Assembly (NCBI GenBank): GCA_000310025.1
Contig: FN649740.1
Coordinates: 2,882,219-2,946,218 of the forward strand
Direction: 5' to 3'
DNA: 64,000 nucleotides
From: Ectocarpus siliculosus
Taxonomy: Eukaryota > Sar > Phaeophyceae > Ectocarpales > Ectocarpaceae
In this document: piece after piece, positions 25,201 through 37,254 of the stretch
How positions within the stretch are numbered: the first letter of the stretch is position 1
Layout of the letters: the number at the start of each line of letters is the position of its first letter
The notes under the pieces: generated by a model
What the model was told of the DNA's origin: nothing
Seen by the model: only the letters and a program-made list of their open reading frames with translations
The model's database searches: none
Translations under genes and position numbers: made by a program

Positions 25201-25928
25201 ATCTATTAAGGCAAATTGAGGGGGTGGCCATCCCGTGGGGCCGCAACCCCAGCGGATGATTGGGTATGGTTCATACAACGGCATCGCCAACCGTTGAACA
25301 AAGACGGCGTGTGTAGGGTAAGGGACGAAAACACAGAGCACTCTCATTGCGAATAGAGCGAACTACTCGGGCCGCCCCGCCGGGACTCGAACTCTTTACC
25401 TCCACCGGTCGCTTGAGGTTGTCGAAGTTGCCTCCAGGACGCCGTAAGGAGCGACTGGCTCGGAGTCGTCTGGTGTATTCGTTGGAGTAGCTGGACAGAG
25501 CACACAACCCGCATTGCTCGGGTTCTTTTGCGCTACCAACTGCCGACCCCGCTCCTGAAATCAGCCAACATTTCTCTGCAACCTCCTGATGGAGTCATTA
25601 GAGTCGACCACCAAACCCAAGTTGGCGTTGTTCAGGGGGACACCTTCGATGGAATTTAACCACCCGTGAGACTCCTTAATCTATCTTCGCGGATACATCC
25701 TTCAGCAAGATGAATAGGTCGGGTTCAGAGCGCTCACCTTCACGCACTTTGCTGCCCCCACCCGTTCCTCTTTCACCATCATCTCCCAAGAGGCATGTCT
25801 GGTTACCGGCGCTGTAAGGACAACTTTTTGTGATCCGGCAAACTCACAGGCCACATACACGCCGCTTTTACCCTAAGGTGTTTTCTTACGTCGTTCTATC
25901 GGTAGGGCCAAGCCGCAAGAAGCGCTGA
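22231..25928. other. No gene recognised
   Basis: Several open frames of 200 codons or so occur on both strands but lack domains, coding-like composition or supporting splice sites. The missing 5' exons of the membrane protein at 25929-29540, including any signal peptide, should lie here, but I could not pick them out. Near 25377 the minus strand has an isolated gagttcgagtcc box without a surrounding tRNA fold. Confidence 0.3.
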
Positions 25929-28900
25929 GAACAAATGTCGACGTCGACGTTGTCGTCGTGTTCATCCGGCGATGCGTTCCGAATAGCCGGGTTCCAGCTC
26001 GATGCCTACGACGGCTGCTACTCGGCCTCTCAGACGACCACCTTCAACTTCCTCCCCGTGTTCTACATCGGCGGGGTCCCTGCGGACGGGCCGGTAGTGT
26101 ACGCCTCGGACCTGTTCGGCAACCTAACCGATGAGGTGCGTGTGCGTGAGTCCTGGAGCGAGAACGCTTTGTTTGCTTAAGGTGACAACCCAGATGCAAC
26201 AGGAGAAACTGATGAAGACGAAATGAAGCTGTTCGAACCACTGTAGGAGGTTGGTGCCGTATTTGCTGCTCCTCGGGGTTCAGTCGCTCATGTTAAATAC
26301 GCCGTCTTCGTTGTTGGGGCGCAGGTGTTTTACGTTACAGGTCTTGTAAAAGGGGGTTGCGTTGTATGCCAGGACTCGGTCGTGAGTATTTAAGTGCATA
26401 AACTGACGCATTGTTGTGCACAAGAGTTTCAGCCCGGGCGGTGTAGCACGTTGTCAACTGAGCGCAGCATCCAGCTGAAAATGCTACACCTTCTCACGAT
26501 GGTTCAAGCCTGTGGCTCTGCGTGTTCGAGCAACATTGTGGTTGTTGCGCACGAAAGTGGTGATACGGGTCGTTCTTGAAATGCTGTGTAGGGGCTTCGT
26601 GGCCAGAAATCCGACGTGCGGTAGATCGCGGACCGCACGGATGGCTTACCCTCTGTGTTGCGCCTAATAAAGAACGCTACAGGACCGTGCGACATCGATG
26701 GACGAAAGGGTTGGATCATCCTGGCGTTGCTGTCCCAAACCCTCTCGCGCTGTGATGTACGTACGGTTGTAACCAACACGCAGCGCAAAACATCGTGAGG
26801 AGTAGCGGGGCGCATGCATGGATAGTGTTCATCCTCGGCGGGAAAATCCGCTCCGAAGGTTGGGCAGGATCGATCCCCCGATCGAGGAGGAATCGATCGT
26901 GGGCCGATGGATCTTCTCCCTCCGTTTTTCACGAAAACAAACAGATCTCGTGCGCAGGGGGAATGTCCAACGTTGGGCGATAGAATGGTGTCACAGTCGT
27001 ACGAGAGTCGTGACGACCCCGACCAAAACCGACCGCGTGTAAATCCGACAGATCGAACGAACGTCGACCCGAGCGCAGCCGGCGCGGCTCTTACCTCTTC
27101 CTCCTGCTCGATGTGAAACGATCTCACCCGCTCCAGCCCGGCGGAATCCCGACGGAAGTCGAACCGGCAGCCGCCCCCGAGCACTTCGGAAGAGCTAATG
27201 GCGAGCAGACCCGGAACATCGCTCCGCCGGGCACGGGTATTCCGTTTCGCGCGGGTCGCTACGAGTCGATTGCAAGCGCAAATTTCTCTGACATCCTCGG
27301 CTTCTCTCGTCACACCCCTTGCTGGTCGCGTTTCGACTCAAGAGTACGTCCGGGCAATCGGGGAGTACGACCGGAGTCGCGATGTCGTCGGCCGTTACTG
27401 CTACGACGACGGCGGTAGCGACGCTTCGACCGTTCACCCATCGGAAGTCGCCGACTGGGCCTGCGGCGGCGACCTAGCTTCGACCTTCGCGATCACGTGC
27501 GGTTGCTCGGCGACCCCTGCACCTGCAGGCCCGGAGACCGCCGAACCGACGCCGGCGCCTTCGGCTCTGCCGAGCCCGCCCGGGGCGAGGAACACTCCCG
27601 CGCCCGCCGCCGCGACGGGCGCGACTCCCGTTCCGACAACCGGTGCTGTCGCGACTCCCACGCCGACGGCCTTGCCTGCGGGAGCGTCCGCTCCTCCAGC
27701 AGCAGCAACCGCAGAACCGAGTCCTGCTGCTCCCGAGGCTTCCGAGACGACCGCTCCGGCGAGCACGGCCGCTCCGGCGAGCACGGCCGCTCCGGCGAGC
27801 ACGGCCGCTCCGGCGAGCACGACCGCTCCGGCGGGCATGGCCGCTCCTCCAGGCGGAGCGGGGACGCCTTCTCCCCTGGCGGGGTCTCGCGGAGCGATCC
27901 CCGTCCCTTCGCCCGCCCCCGCCGTCGTCGACCACGATAACGCGACGTCGCCCGCATGCTCGGGCGACGATTCGCTTCGGGTCGACGGCTTTGGCCGGGG
28001 CGGCGCGTACGACGGCTGCTACTCGGCGTCCAACGTGTCGACTTTCAACTCTCTCCCCGTGCTCTGCATGGGTGGGGTCCTCGAGGAAGGGCCGGTGGTG
28101 TGCGCCTCCGATCTGTTCGGCCCGCTGGCCAACGAGGTGAAAAGCGAACGAGTGGCGCCTCTGACTCGTTCTTATCGTCGGTCTAGACCGATTTACTTCT
28201 TGCCGTTGCCCCCCCCTCTAACATCGTCTAGACCCGAAACAAAACCACGGCGGTGTGCGTTGGAGCTCTTGGTTTCTGCGGAAAGAACAATGACTGCTGC
28301 TGGGCTAACCGTAGCCCTTGAACGACACACCTCGCCAACGAAGAAGTCAAAAAGATGTAGTCATGTGGCTAGCGGAGGTAGGGCGAACACGGTATGTTTC
28401 TCCATTTTCTCCTACCAAATAACGAGCCACCGTCGCCGCCGCCGCCACCACCAGCCCCCGCCGCCTGTTTTTGAAGACCTACGTCTGGGCGATCGGCAAC
28501 TACAACTTCACCCAGGACGTGGTGGACCCCCGCCTCTGCTACGATGAGGACGGCGCCGACGCCAACACCACCCACCCCGCCGAAGTCTCCGCCTGGCTGT
28601 GCGACGGCAGGGGCAGCACAACAACAACAGCGGCCGAAGACGACGACGCCACGGGATTTACTGTCTGGTGCGGCTGCGCGACTCCCGCCCCCACCACGGC
28701 CGGCAACGACGGTCTTCGCGACTTCACCTTGTCTCCGGCCCCCGTCGCCCTGGCGGCGGAGCCAGTACACACCAGCGAAGACGATGGAAGTAAGGCTCAA
28801 GTCGATCGTTCTTCGGAACATGTTGGTTCCTGGTATACAATGGTTCCTGCTATATTTAGGTTCCTGGTAGAACTTTCGTCGGTGCTTTCCGCCTGTCCCC

Positions 28901-29540
28901 CTAGGCCGTCAAGGCGTTCGGTCACTTTTCTTGGCCAAAGGGGGGTCGGCGAGTGGCAGTCCTGAAGCCAAGCCTGCTCGAGAATTTTGCGGATACGTGC
29001 TACCTTCATGCTCAATTTTGCTTGAGAATGGTGACCAAGAACGTAAACATATTTTTGAAGAAGCGGGAAAGTGCTTCTGCAGTGCGTCATCACCATTAAA
29101 TGCGTCGGATATCTGATGCGAATGTGCGGCATCAGCATCCTTCTGAGCAGAAACATGCGACAACCAGAAGATAGGTGTGATTGTGAAAGCAGTGTGAGCC
29201 GCTCGTGACAGACAGACTACCTAACATCGGAGTCAACGTGGCTTGTTTCGTGAAAGACGGCGGCGCCAGCAAAACGTGCGGAGGAAAGCGTTTTCGAAAT
29301 CGTACCACGTATGTATTCAGTCGATCGAGAACCTGCGGCTTGTATGCCTTTTTGCATTCCTTCGTTCGAGGCCTACAACTCCTGTCTGTTTTGTTGTATG
29401 TTGTCGCGCTTTGCCGCGTTCATCGCACCCCCCCCAAAAACGCCTCGGTAGTGCCGACACCGGTCATCATCGTCACCGCCTTCGCCGTGTTTGTCGTCGT
29501 GGCCATAGTTCTGGCGATAGCGTTCGAGGGCTTGCGCAAG
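25929..29540 (+). CDS. Putative single-pass membrane protein with duplicated Cys-containing ectodomain (5' and 3' ends unresolved)
   Basis: Exons with matching phase: about 25929-26135 (module half A1), 27345-28136 (half B1, Pro/Thr/Ala linker, half A2), 28477-28789 (half B2) and 29452-29540 (membrane segment). Half A reads AYDGCYSAS, LPV..MGGV, GPVV.ASDLFG. Half B reads YV.AIG.Y....DVV, CYD..G.DA.T.HP.EV..W, then CGC..TPAP. So the unit A-B occurs twice with the same intron position inside it. The last exon gives TPVIIVTAFAVFVVVAIVLA, a clear transmembrane helix, followed by EGLRK. Upstream of A1 there is an in-frame stop, so a signal peptide must come from earlier exons. Downstream cytoplasmic exons were not found. 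I do not recognise the module; a cell-surface or wall-contacting role is inference from architecture only. Confidence 0.6.
27757..27845 (+). repeat. 18-bp coding minisatellite in the Pro/Thr/Ala linker
   Basis: About five tandem copies of an 18-bp unit (gctccggcgagcacggcc and variants) encode APASTA-type hexapeptides between modules B1 and A2. In-frame units allow linker length to vary between alleles. Such Pro/Ser/Thr/Ala linkers are usually O-glycosylated in secreted proteins. Confidence 0.8.
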
Positions 29541-29888
29541 GTGAGTTGTGCCAAACTCAGAGGTAGACTTGCCGCGCTCCCACCGAGAAGGCCGGTCCAA
29601 GAAAGCACGCGTTCACGTTGTTTGACGAGTGCTCATTGCGGGCCATCAAAAACTCATTGCGTAGGACACTTGGATGTGAGCGAGAATCTCCAGACGGAAT
29701 ATTTTGAAGGCGGAGTGCGGTTCGTGTTGTAATTCGTCGATCTTGAAGAGACGACTGTTTTCAGACGGGAGAATCTCCACATGATAGGCTCTTGCTTGTG
29801 AGCGATGATTTCCGTGGAAGGGCCTGAGAGTATACATTGAAACCGGACCGTGACGTGGTACCTAGTATTTGCAGGCCTGTATTTCACA

Positions 29889-30560
29889 CATACCAGACTA
29901 GGGGAGAAGGGGGCTGCAAGAGACGTGCGTCTTGTTTGTCCTTGAAGAACGGGACCACCCGCGGGACATGGATCCACACCGTCCCTTTCCACTCCGACAC
30001 GCACTTGGCCAACAGGGGCTCTGGATGTGCATAAGCTGCAAGCGAGAGTCGACGTCGGAGAACATCGGAGTATCCTCTTCCGTCTCGTCTTCGCGTGGCC
30101 AAGCGGCGTAGATGCGACGAGGTAGCCCGTACCCACGTGAGTGGTTAGTATCAGGACGATTCCCGTTTTTTCGCCTACACTCACTCACGCAAAGGAGCGC
30201 TCACACGCAAGCACTGGTGCAGTTAGTAGCAGGCAAGGTGAGGCGCATGTCGACCTGAATAACGCGAGTGATAAAAACTGTTCGACAGGCCCTTCCACCT
30301 CTCCCCCAACCTCATCCGACAGTGAGAACCCCCTTGCGGTATCGCACATATGCGTGATGCCCAAGAACCGCTCTTGTTCCCCCTTTTGAGGCGATCGGTC
30401 CAAGTTGTGCTGCTTGCACTCCTCACCGTGAATAAGAGATTGCGGAAATGGATGCCCCGCACAATATTACTGTACTCGTCTTCAGGTCGATGCACGGGGC
30501 GATATTCTCCGTGGGCAAAGGGTAGTCGTAGAATCAGCCGAAGGATTCGTCGGCAACAGA
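29889..30560 (-). CDS. Fragments of an unidentified multi-exon gene
   Basis: Three minus-strand segments look coding and can be joined in phase. The first, ending at a donor near 30436, reads LPFAHGEYRPVHRPEDEYSN then IVRGIHFRNLLFT. The second (about 30255-30393) reads GEQERFLGITHMCDTARGF then SLSDEVGGEVEGPVEQFLSL. The third (to a donor near 29889) reads SLAAYAHPEPLLAKCVSEWK then GTVWIHVPRVVPFFKDKQDA. I recognise no family and found neither start nor stop. It would be convergent with the membrane-protein gene ending after 29540. Spurious frames remain possible. Confidence 0.3.
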
Positions 30561-31373
30561 CAGCTGGTGGGGGACAGAGCATCGCTCCGTTCGATTGTTC
30601 AGCACGATCAAGGACAAGAGACGTCCATCATCGTCGGGATACCGTGTTCGCTTGTTGGCGTTCCCCTCTGACTGATAAGGTCAAAAAATAATGGTCCGTA
30701 AGCACGTTTTCTACTCCGTGACGGGGGCATCAAGTGCCCCGCGGTCGAGACGCGTTCGCATGTACAGCGACTATTTATTGCTGTACGGTAGCTCGAGCAG
30801 TGCAAGCTCTCGAGTCTACACGTTTTTAGCCTCACCTTCATTTCCTACGTAGGTCGGTCGCCAGAAACTGGCTTGGGTAGCTGTATTCCGAGAGTCGCTC
30901 GGTTGCAATATTACTCGAATAACTACATAGACCACACATGGCACGTAGACTACGTTACTTCCAGCTCCTTTCATACATGTACTATAGTGCAAGTGCGGGC
31001 GCGCAGAGCTGGGGCAGGCAAGGGCGGGGATAGACAGAAAGAAAGAGAGAATCAAACAACTATGATAATGAACTGTGGGATATATTGTGCAAGCGGGAAA
31101 GTGTCAGAAACACCTGACCCGGATATGGTATGAATGTGTGCGCCTGGAATAGGGCATTTAGTCTACGGTGTAGTCCGACCGTTCGACTCGTTATGGTGTG
31201 GACGCGTGTTACGTGTTTGAAAGGGCGCCAGGCGTGTAAAAGAAGAAACGGGCGTGTTTTGTGAACGTTTGTCCCCGAGCGGGGCCATGAGAGTAAAGTT
31301 GCACGGGTGGCCAGAGGGCAGGTTGTGGGTGGGTTGTGGGCATCCACAAGGTAGGGGCAGGTTGTAGAGGGGG

Positions 31374-31670
31374 GTTGGGCGGAGGTCCCAACCTTGGCCA
31401 AACGGCTTGGTTGTACAAGGACGGATGCGGAAGGTTGGGAGGCAGCCACAACGTTAGGCCACACCTCCTGGTTGTGCAAGCACCGGTCACACAGGTTGGA
31501 GGGCAGCCACAACCTTAGGCCATACCACTTAGTTGTGCAAGCACCGACCACACAGGTTGGGGGGCAGCCACAACCTTAGGCCAGACCTCCTGGTTGTGAA
31601 AGCACCGATGTTACAGGTTGGGAGGCAGTCACAACCGAAGGGCAGACCTCCTGACTGTAGATTGTGGTGT
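31374..31670 (+). repeat. Minisatellite, period about 61 bp, about five units
   Basis: Units begin ggttgggaggcagccacaac and continue through taggcc, cctggttgtgcaagcacc and cacaca. They are clearest at 31434-31494, 31495-31555 and 31556-31616, with degenerate units at both ends. Both strands stay open through the array because the period does not disrupt frames strongly. No gene is implied. Confidence 0.85.
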
Positions 31671-33412
31671 CGGTTCGACGGTCCGGGAAAACTGGCTTCA
31701 GTGTACTACAATTTCTTTTTTTTTCAGGCAGGACAATACGCAAACAAATTCGTCTCCAAGGATACGTTGGCACAATGTGTACTAAATGAACGCATACACT
31801 ATTCACTGTAGGCTTTTGTGTGAGGGTGTGCGGGGATTCACGAGTGCTACGTGTGTACCAGCTACATGGTGCAGGGTATAACAAGCTCTCAGACAGATAT
31901 CGTTATGGATCGCCAGACAGATGGGAAGACGGGGTTGGGGGGCATCCGAACCATCGAGCCCCCAATTGTTTGCATGGCTTTGTTTGGCCCTGCATCGCCC
32001 TCGCGTGACGATCTAGCTAGCCTTGACACAGACGACCAGAGGCCGCAGCATGCCAAGACGAATAGCGACTAAACTGGTGCCATTCCTTTCGTAACCAAGG
32101 CAAACAGCGATGCTATCTCTAGATGCTCGAACTCGGGGCACAGCAACCGCCGCGAGCTAAACCCGCCGCACGACACTGCTGCTGTAAAGCGGCAAGACGA
32201 GCTTCTACACGGCGCGCGTGGAGAAGAGAGAGCGACATTCCGGCAGCAGTTGCTGACTAGGTAAGCGAATCCCCTCCAGTTACATCTGGATGGTAGCAAT
32301 AGAAGGATGAATTGAGGGAATATTGTGTGTTGTGTAAGTTGTGTATCCCTACGCATATGTTCCCGTTGGGAAGGGCGCGAAGTCTCCACGTGCTGTAGAT
32401 GCAAGTACGCTCAGACACCAGCAGTTGGTCCTGCACACCCTGCGGCTCTCGACCTACTGCGTGTATGCGGCTCTTCCTCACCATGTACAGAGCGGGGATT
32501 ATGCCGGAGGCGTCAGTAAGCGCCCAGCCTCATAAAAGAGCTTTTTGGAGGGCGGGTAGGCACTTCGTTATTTTCAACGGTTTTTTCGTTTTTTGGAGGG
32601 CGCTCGTTTTCTTCAACATACGTACGAAACAGTAACAACACCGCATGTCTGCTGTATCTGACCTGTCCACACACATGCATAGCATCGACCGTCTCGACCG
32701 TCCACATGCTTGAACCAACGCCCAGCGCTAATAACACCGAATTGTTTTACATGGGTTGCTCGATTGACACAGGTCGTTAACACGCATGCAAATATATCGT
32801 GTTCAAAGCAAGAATTAACGGTAACCGTAGGTTGCACAAGATACCACACCCCCTTGACCAAGTTTCAACCTATCATGTTCCACGACGAAGACGATTCCGA
32901 AAATCAAACAATACTTTTTCGAAAAAACTCTCCACGAGACAGTTCCAATGCAGCCATTTCCGGCCTTGCCACTCCTTCTGGTGTGGAATAATCAGGCTTT
33001 GGAAATTGGTCCAGGGGGCGTGGTATCTTATGCAACTGCTGTGCTGTGAGATCAGTGGATTCGATTCTCATCTGCGCCATATCTTTTCTTCCCACCACCC
33101 TTTTTTTCTCTTTCTTTTTCATCCGGGATTTCGATGTACCCCTTTGAAAACATTATTGGCCGTAAAATACAGAATATCGAGTAAACTCCTGAGAAATATG
33201 GCGTGTCAGAGATCGGAAAGTTTTTTTCTTTCAATGTCAAGACAACAACAACAACAACTGAGAAAAGGCGGTCGCAGCGGGTCCCCCCATGCCGCGCCAC
33301 TGATGCGAAACGAAGAGGTCAACAGTAGTATGCATAGCAAAGCGAAGGGATATGCATGTGCGCCTTCATATATTGCGTCTCACCCACTCTTCCCCCCCCC
33401 CCTCCCCCCCCC
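31671..33412. other. No gene recognised; small inverted pair
   Basis: ggtcaagggggtgtggtatcttgtgc on the minus strand (about 32834-32860) resembles ggtccagggggcgtggtatcttatgc on the plus strand (about 33009-33034), and a related ggtggtatcttatg occurs at about 62310. The plus copy is followed by a ggattcgattctc box near 33053, so these may be fragments of another tRNA-like repeat. Nothing else is supported here. Confidence 0.3.
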
Positions 33413-34004
33413 GGTGTTTGCCATCGGGGTTGGGTTTTCGTCGCTTGGCAACGACGTTGTAAAACAAGCCCCCCACTCGGTGTTTGCCATCGGGATTGGG
33501 TTTTCGTCGCTTGGCAACGACGTTGTAAAAGAAGCCAATTCACTTCGTGAACTCGGCAACCAGGTTACCGTTTTTTTTTTTATCTCGGTTTTTTTTTTTG
33601 GCGGTAACCAAAATGGTGGTCGAGTAGATCATGTTGTGCGGGGTCGAGAACCCTCACTCCGCGCAACGGGGGATGATCGCACCACGTTGTGTTAAAATGG
33701 TCAAGCTTCCTCGAGGCAGTTACACAGTGCTTACAACTGTCAATGGAAGTGAAAGCACCAGAAAATAAACTAAGTCATACGTAGCTGTCATCCGTACGCA
33801 AGGAAGTAAGCCAAGATGCCGAACACCCTTAGCAGGATGCAGCTCACCCTTCATGCGACTCGCCAAATACCTCACGGCGCTTCGCGCTTGGTGATGTGAG
33901 AGCCTGGTCCGGTGAGAACCCGGCGTGCTCCGTCCCGGCTTTGTAGGGATGCGAGGTCAATGGTCAAACGACTACGGCATGCACGACTATGAGTACACCC
34001 CCCC
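33413..34004 (+). mobile_element. SINE-like retroposon, copy R2
   Basis: This is a full-length-looking relative of R1 (1-510). It starts with two tandem copies of a unit of about 64 bp (gtttgccatcgggattgggt ... cttggcaacgacgttgtaaaa). Then come the ggttaccg/cggtaacc pair around two T-runs, the unique body, and the tail ggcatgcacgactatgagtacac with seven Cs. C-runs also precede it (33392-33412), as for the LINE copies. No coding capacity is seen. The shared tail with the LINE 3' end suggests trans-mobilisation. Confidence 0.65.
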
Positions 34005-35520
34005 ACTTCTATCGAACTATGTAGGCGGATACCGCCATGAGTGGGCTTGGTACCGTCATGTTCTCGAACGTTCTAGGGACAGCCAACCACGGCATTCCCG
34101 TGTCAGAGGACGAGGCCATGCAGAGCGTGACCTTCAATCAGGTCCACCGATGCAAGCGCACCACCCCATAGCTCAGGTACGGTCGGGTTAAGTGAACTCT
34201 CCGGAGTAAATGCGAGATTTTGTTCAGAAATGGTGCCCAGCGATTTGAAAAACAGAGTATGATAGAAAGTTCATGTCCGACCCGCGACACCTCTGTCCAC
34301 CGAGAACCGATGAAGGTCTGCTACGGCACCTGCTGTCAGAGTCGTGCATAACATCGTCGATCACTCAGGCATAGCTCCACGCAAGTTTTGAGTAAATCGC
34401 TCCTATGTGAATTTGAACGGAGGGAACGATGGAATACCTTCTTTCGAGAGCTGTTCATTCGTTCATTGATGAGACTCAACCAAAGCGTATGCATACAATA
34501 GAAGCAAGGAACGGGGGGACCTGCAGGCAACTATTCCTCGCGATGCATTGCTTGTGGAAGGAGTAGAGAATTTTGACGCACGCGCACCGGTACTGCTGTT
34601 GGTTTGAGGGTCTCACATGTTGTAGCGTTAGCCTATAGTGCAAGACAGAGGGACGTCGCAAGGTGAACCGATAGTGTGCAATTAGCGAACATCTCATGAT
34701 GCCAAGCGACAGCGCCGGGGACGAAGAGTTATTGTCCTTGAAATGTTAACGCCGCTTCCCTGTGGTTATGACGCTTGAACTTATTAATCCCCATGCACGT
34801 TTTTACAGCGAGGATAGCTGATGTCCTGTTCGCGCTCCTGCTTGCTGTTTCCGGCGAACATTCCAGGCCATCTACTGTCACCCTTGCTCTGGTGCATCCA
34901 TCCATCCAGCCCCTTGCCCGCTCAGCACCACTCCCCCCCCCTCACGGTATGGATTGGCATCGTTCGAAGGTGCTCGAGCAGTACGTCCTCACGGATATCA
35001 AGACGAGGATGGGCACTACAGGCTACACTTCGGTAACAGGAGCGACCCCGACCACGACGGTATTGCCGTACCTTCCCCGTGTGCGAGGCTTTTTTCGAAA
35101 AGACGTTTGCTGCGAAGGGCGGCGGCCGTGAAAAAACTTGGACGTCATCAGCGACATGTACGTTGCCTTTGTTGATATGTGAACTAAGCTCTATGGGGCT
35201 GAGGGTATTTGTTGTCTTTAGCGTTTTCTTCTATATCCCTATCTCCCCTGGTGTACTGTCGGCAATTTGTCAGGCCGATAAGCGCTCATTGGACGTGCAA
35301 GCTCTGCCGAACATCCAACACTCTCGTTTATTTTGTTCCCGACGCGTTTCCAGTCTTTAAAATCATTTTCCCACATTTTCAGCGTCCCCTGAAGTTGCTT
35401 CTAGGCAGTCGACGCGCTGGTGGTTTGTCGCAAGCTATTTATGTATGAACCCGTGACGTCAAACAAACCGACGTTCACATGGAACGCTATTTGTTCTTTG
35501 TTTCGTGTCTCAGGTCCTAG

Positions 35521-35780
35521 GAGAGCTTTATGCGGTTCGGCTTGGAATACGTTGGGCCGATCCTCTCCACCGAGAGTATTGATCGTCAGGAAGATGCTAA
35601 GCGCTACCTCAAGCCGTGCTTGTTCGCGGACGAGGGGGCAGGAGGTGGAGGAGGTGACCCAGGGGCGGATGGGGGTGGAGGGTAAACTAAAGATGGGGAC
35701 CGGGATGTTCTTCGTCTCCGAGCGAGAAAAGCGATGGTCTTGATGACTACGCTGGCTACAAAACCTTGGCGGACACCTAA
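35521..35780 (+). CDS. 3' end of an unidentified gene (two exons)
   Basis: After acceptor ggtcctag, exon 35521-35681 reads ESFMRFGLEYVGPILSTESI then DRQEDAKRYLKPCLFADEG and a Gly/Asp-rich stretch, ending at donor gtaaac in phase 2. The phase-compatible terminal exon 35732-35780 reads DGLDDYAGYKTLADT and stops with TAA. The frame agreement over the intron and the coding-like composition argue for a real gene. Possible upstream exons are a segment near 35080-35156 (CEAFFEKTFAAKGGGREKTW) and one at 34023-34170 (MSGLGTVMFSNVLGTANHGI), just right of repeat R2, but their phases do not link convincingly. No family is recognised. Confidence 0.4.
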
Positions 35781-37254
35781 ACCGTGTTGACAAGGTATGT
35801 CACGTGTCTTGTCCTTTCCAAAAATCGTGCCACTTTTGCTCCCTCTTTCGCTCTGCCTGCGATGATGTTGGATGCTTGCGTGTTTCTTGTCGTGCATCAG
35901 TTATGCCCGCGGCTTCCTATAATGTACACCCTTCCTCATCCCAGCGTGTCCGTTGGCGACCCCTGATGTTTGAATGTAACTCGCCTCCCTTCAAAGTAGT
36001 TCTCCGGGGTGCGTAGCTTATCCTCGTCTCTGACGTATTCTACGACCTGCGGTTATGCTGTCGGTTTGTGTGTCCCCCCCCCCATGCCTGCTTGCAAATA
36101 TTATTGTTGACAACGTACATCTGTCAGCTATACCAAGAACTATACTGCAGCAAAGGGGGAGAGCATGCCCTCCATTTCTCGAAAGCCCACTTTTACCCTC
36201 CTCTCACACTTCAATATTATTTCGCTGCTGATCGGTAACCTCCAGGTCGAGTCGCCGGGGCCTCCGCTGCAACATCGTTCAAAGCGTTTCCTCGGGTCCT
36301 CATGACGTTCACAACGGGTGGAAGCTTTGACGGAGGAGGCGGAGAAATATCCCGCTCGCCATGTCTCACAGCTTTTTTTTTTAATCATATGGTGCTATGA
36401 TACGCTTTTTGCTCTCGCTGGTGCATGAGGGCGCCTGGCGCGGGATGAGAGCCAGGTGTTTTCTTACTGTGTCTGCAAGGGCGTTTGGAATCTGTCGCTG
36501 CAACCTCTTGGCTTCGTCCGCGCCCTGTTTTGTTTGTGCGAATTGTAGCTTTTTTGGGGGAGGGGAGAGGGGAGTTGTTTCGATGGTGTTGGGAAAGTAG
36601 AGAGGTCTATTTCTGCAGTCTCTGCATGGTTTTTGGAGGACACCGCTGTCACAGCTCAGGCAGTGACGTTTTTTCTTGACTAGAGTTGGTTGTATAATTT
36701 GGGACGGCCAGGGTGGGAGGGGGTTCTGTGTTTCGTGTCGGGAGAGACGGTCGTTTCTACCTGTGCGTTTGGACAGCACTGCTGCCGCTACGTGTAGCTG
36801 TTGCCTCCGGCTGAGTTGTGCTTCCTCACAACAAACAACTGTAGTTTGTTGCGGGGATTGTGGGTCGTCTCCATGATCGACGTCGCTGACGGTCATGGGC
36901 CAGGGCATGCTGTTGTTGTGGGGAGATATCCAATACACAGAACGACGTTCGAAAGGGTATGTATGTATTGTTTAAATTTGAAGTGCACCTTTTATAGTTC
37001 TCGCTTACATGTCGTGCAACTTGGGATGTTGACGACCCTGGGTCGAGATGATAAGCCGCGGGCGGAGATGGGTTTATGCTAGAGCTGGCAACATGCGTAT
37101 GATGCATGGGCACGGGATGTCGTTGTTTCAGGAGTTTGCTCGGGAATGTACCGACGATAAAATTGTAGTGATTCGAATACAGGGGGCGAAAAAACAAATA
37201 AAACATGAACAAAAAAAAGACGTATTGCAGGGGAATTGAACCCGCCACTACGGT
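35781..37254. other. No gene recognised
   Basis: This stretch holds low-complexity pieces only, including C- and T-runs near 36075 and 36370. Open frames here lack domain or splice support. Confidence 0.3.

Noticed and set aside
27434-27957. Long minus-strand frames of 134-154 codons opposite the Pro/Thr/Ala linker
   Set aside because: They are shadows of the GC-rich repetitive coding strand and have simple repeat composition.
33452-33532. acgacgttgtaaaac, a 15-mer also found in lacZ-alpha cloning vectors
   Set aside because: The match ends abruptly on both sides, it occurs twice in R2's own tandem units, and R1 has a diverged version. It is part of the repeat, not vector contamination.
32799-33695. 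298-codon plus-strand open frame
   Set aside because: It runs through homopolymer tracts and most of the SINE-like repeat R2, including its tandem units. No protein features are seen.
36381-36938. 185-codon minus-strand open frame
   Set aside because: It has low-complexity peptide pieces, no recognisable motif and chance-level length.
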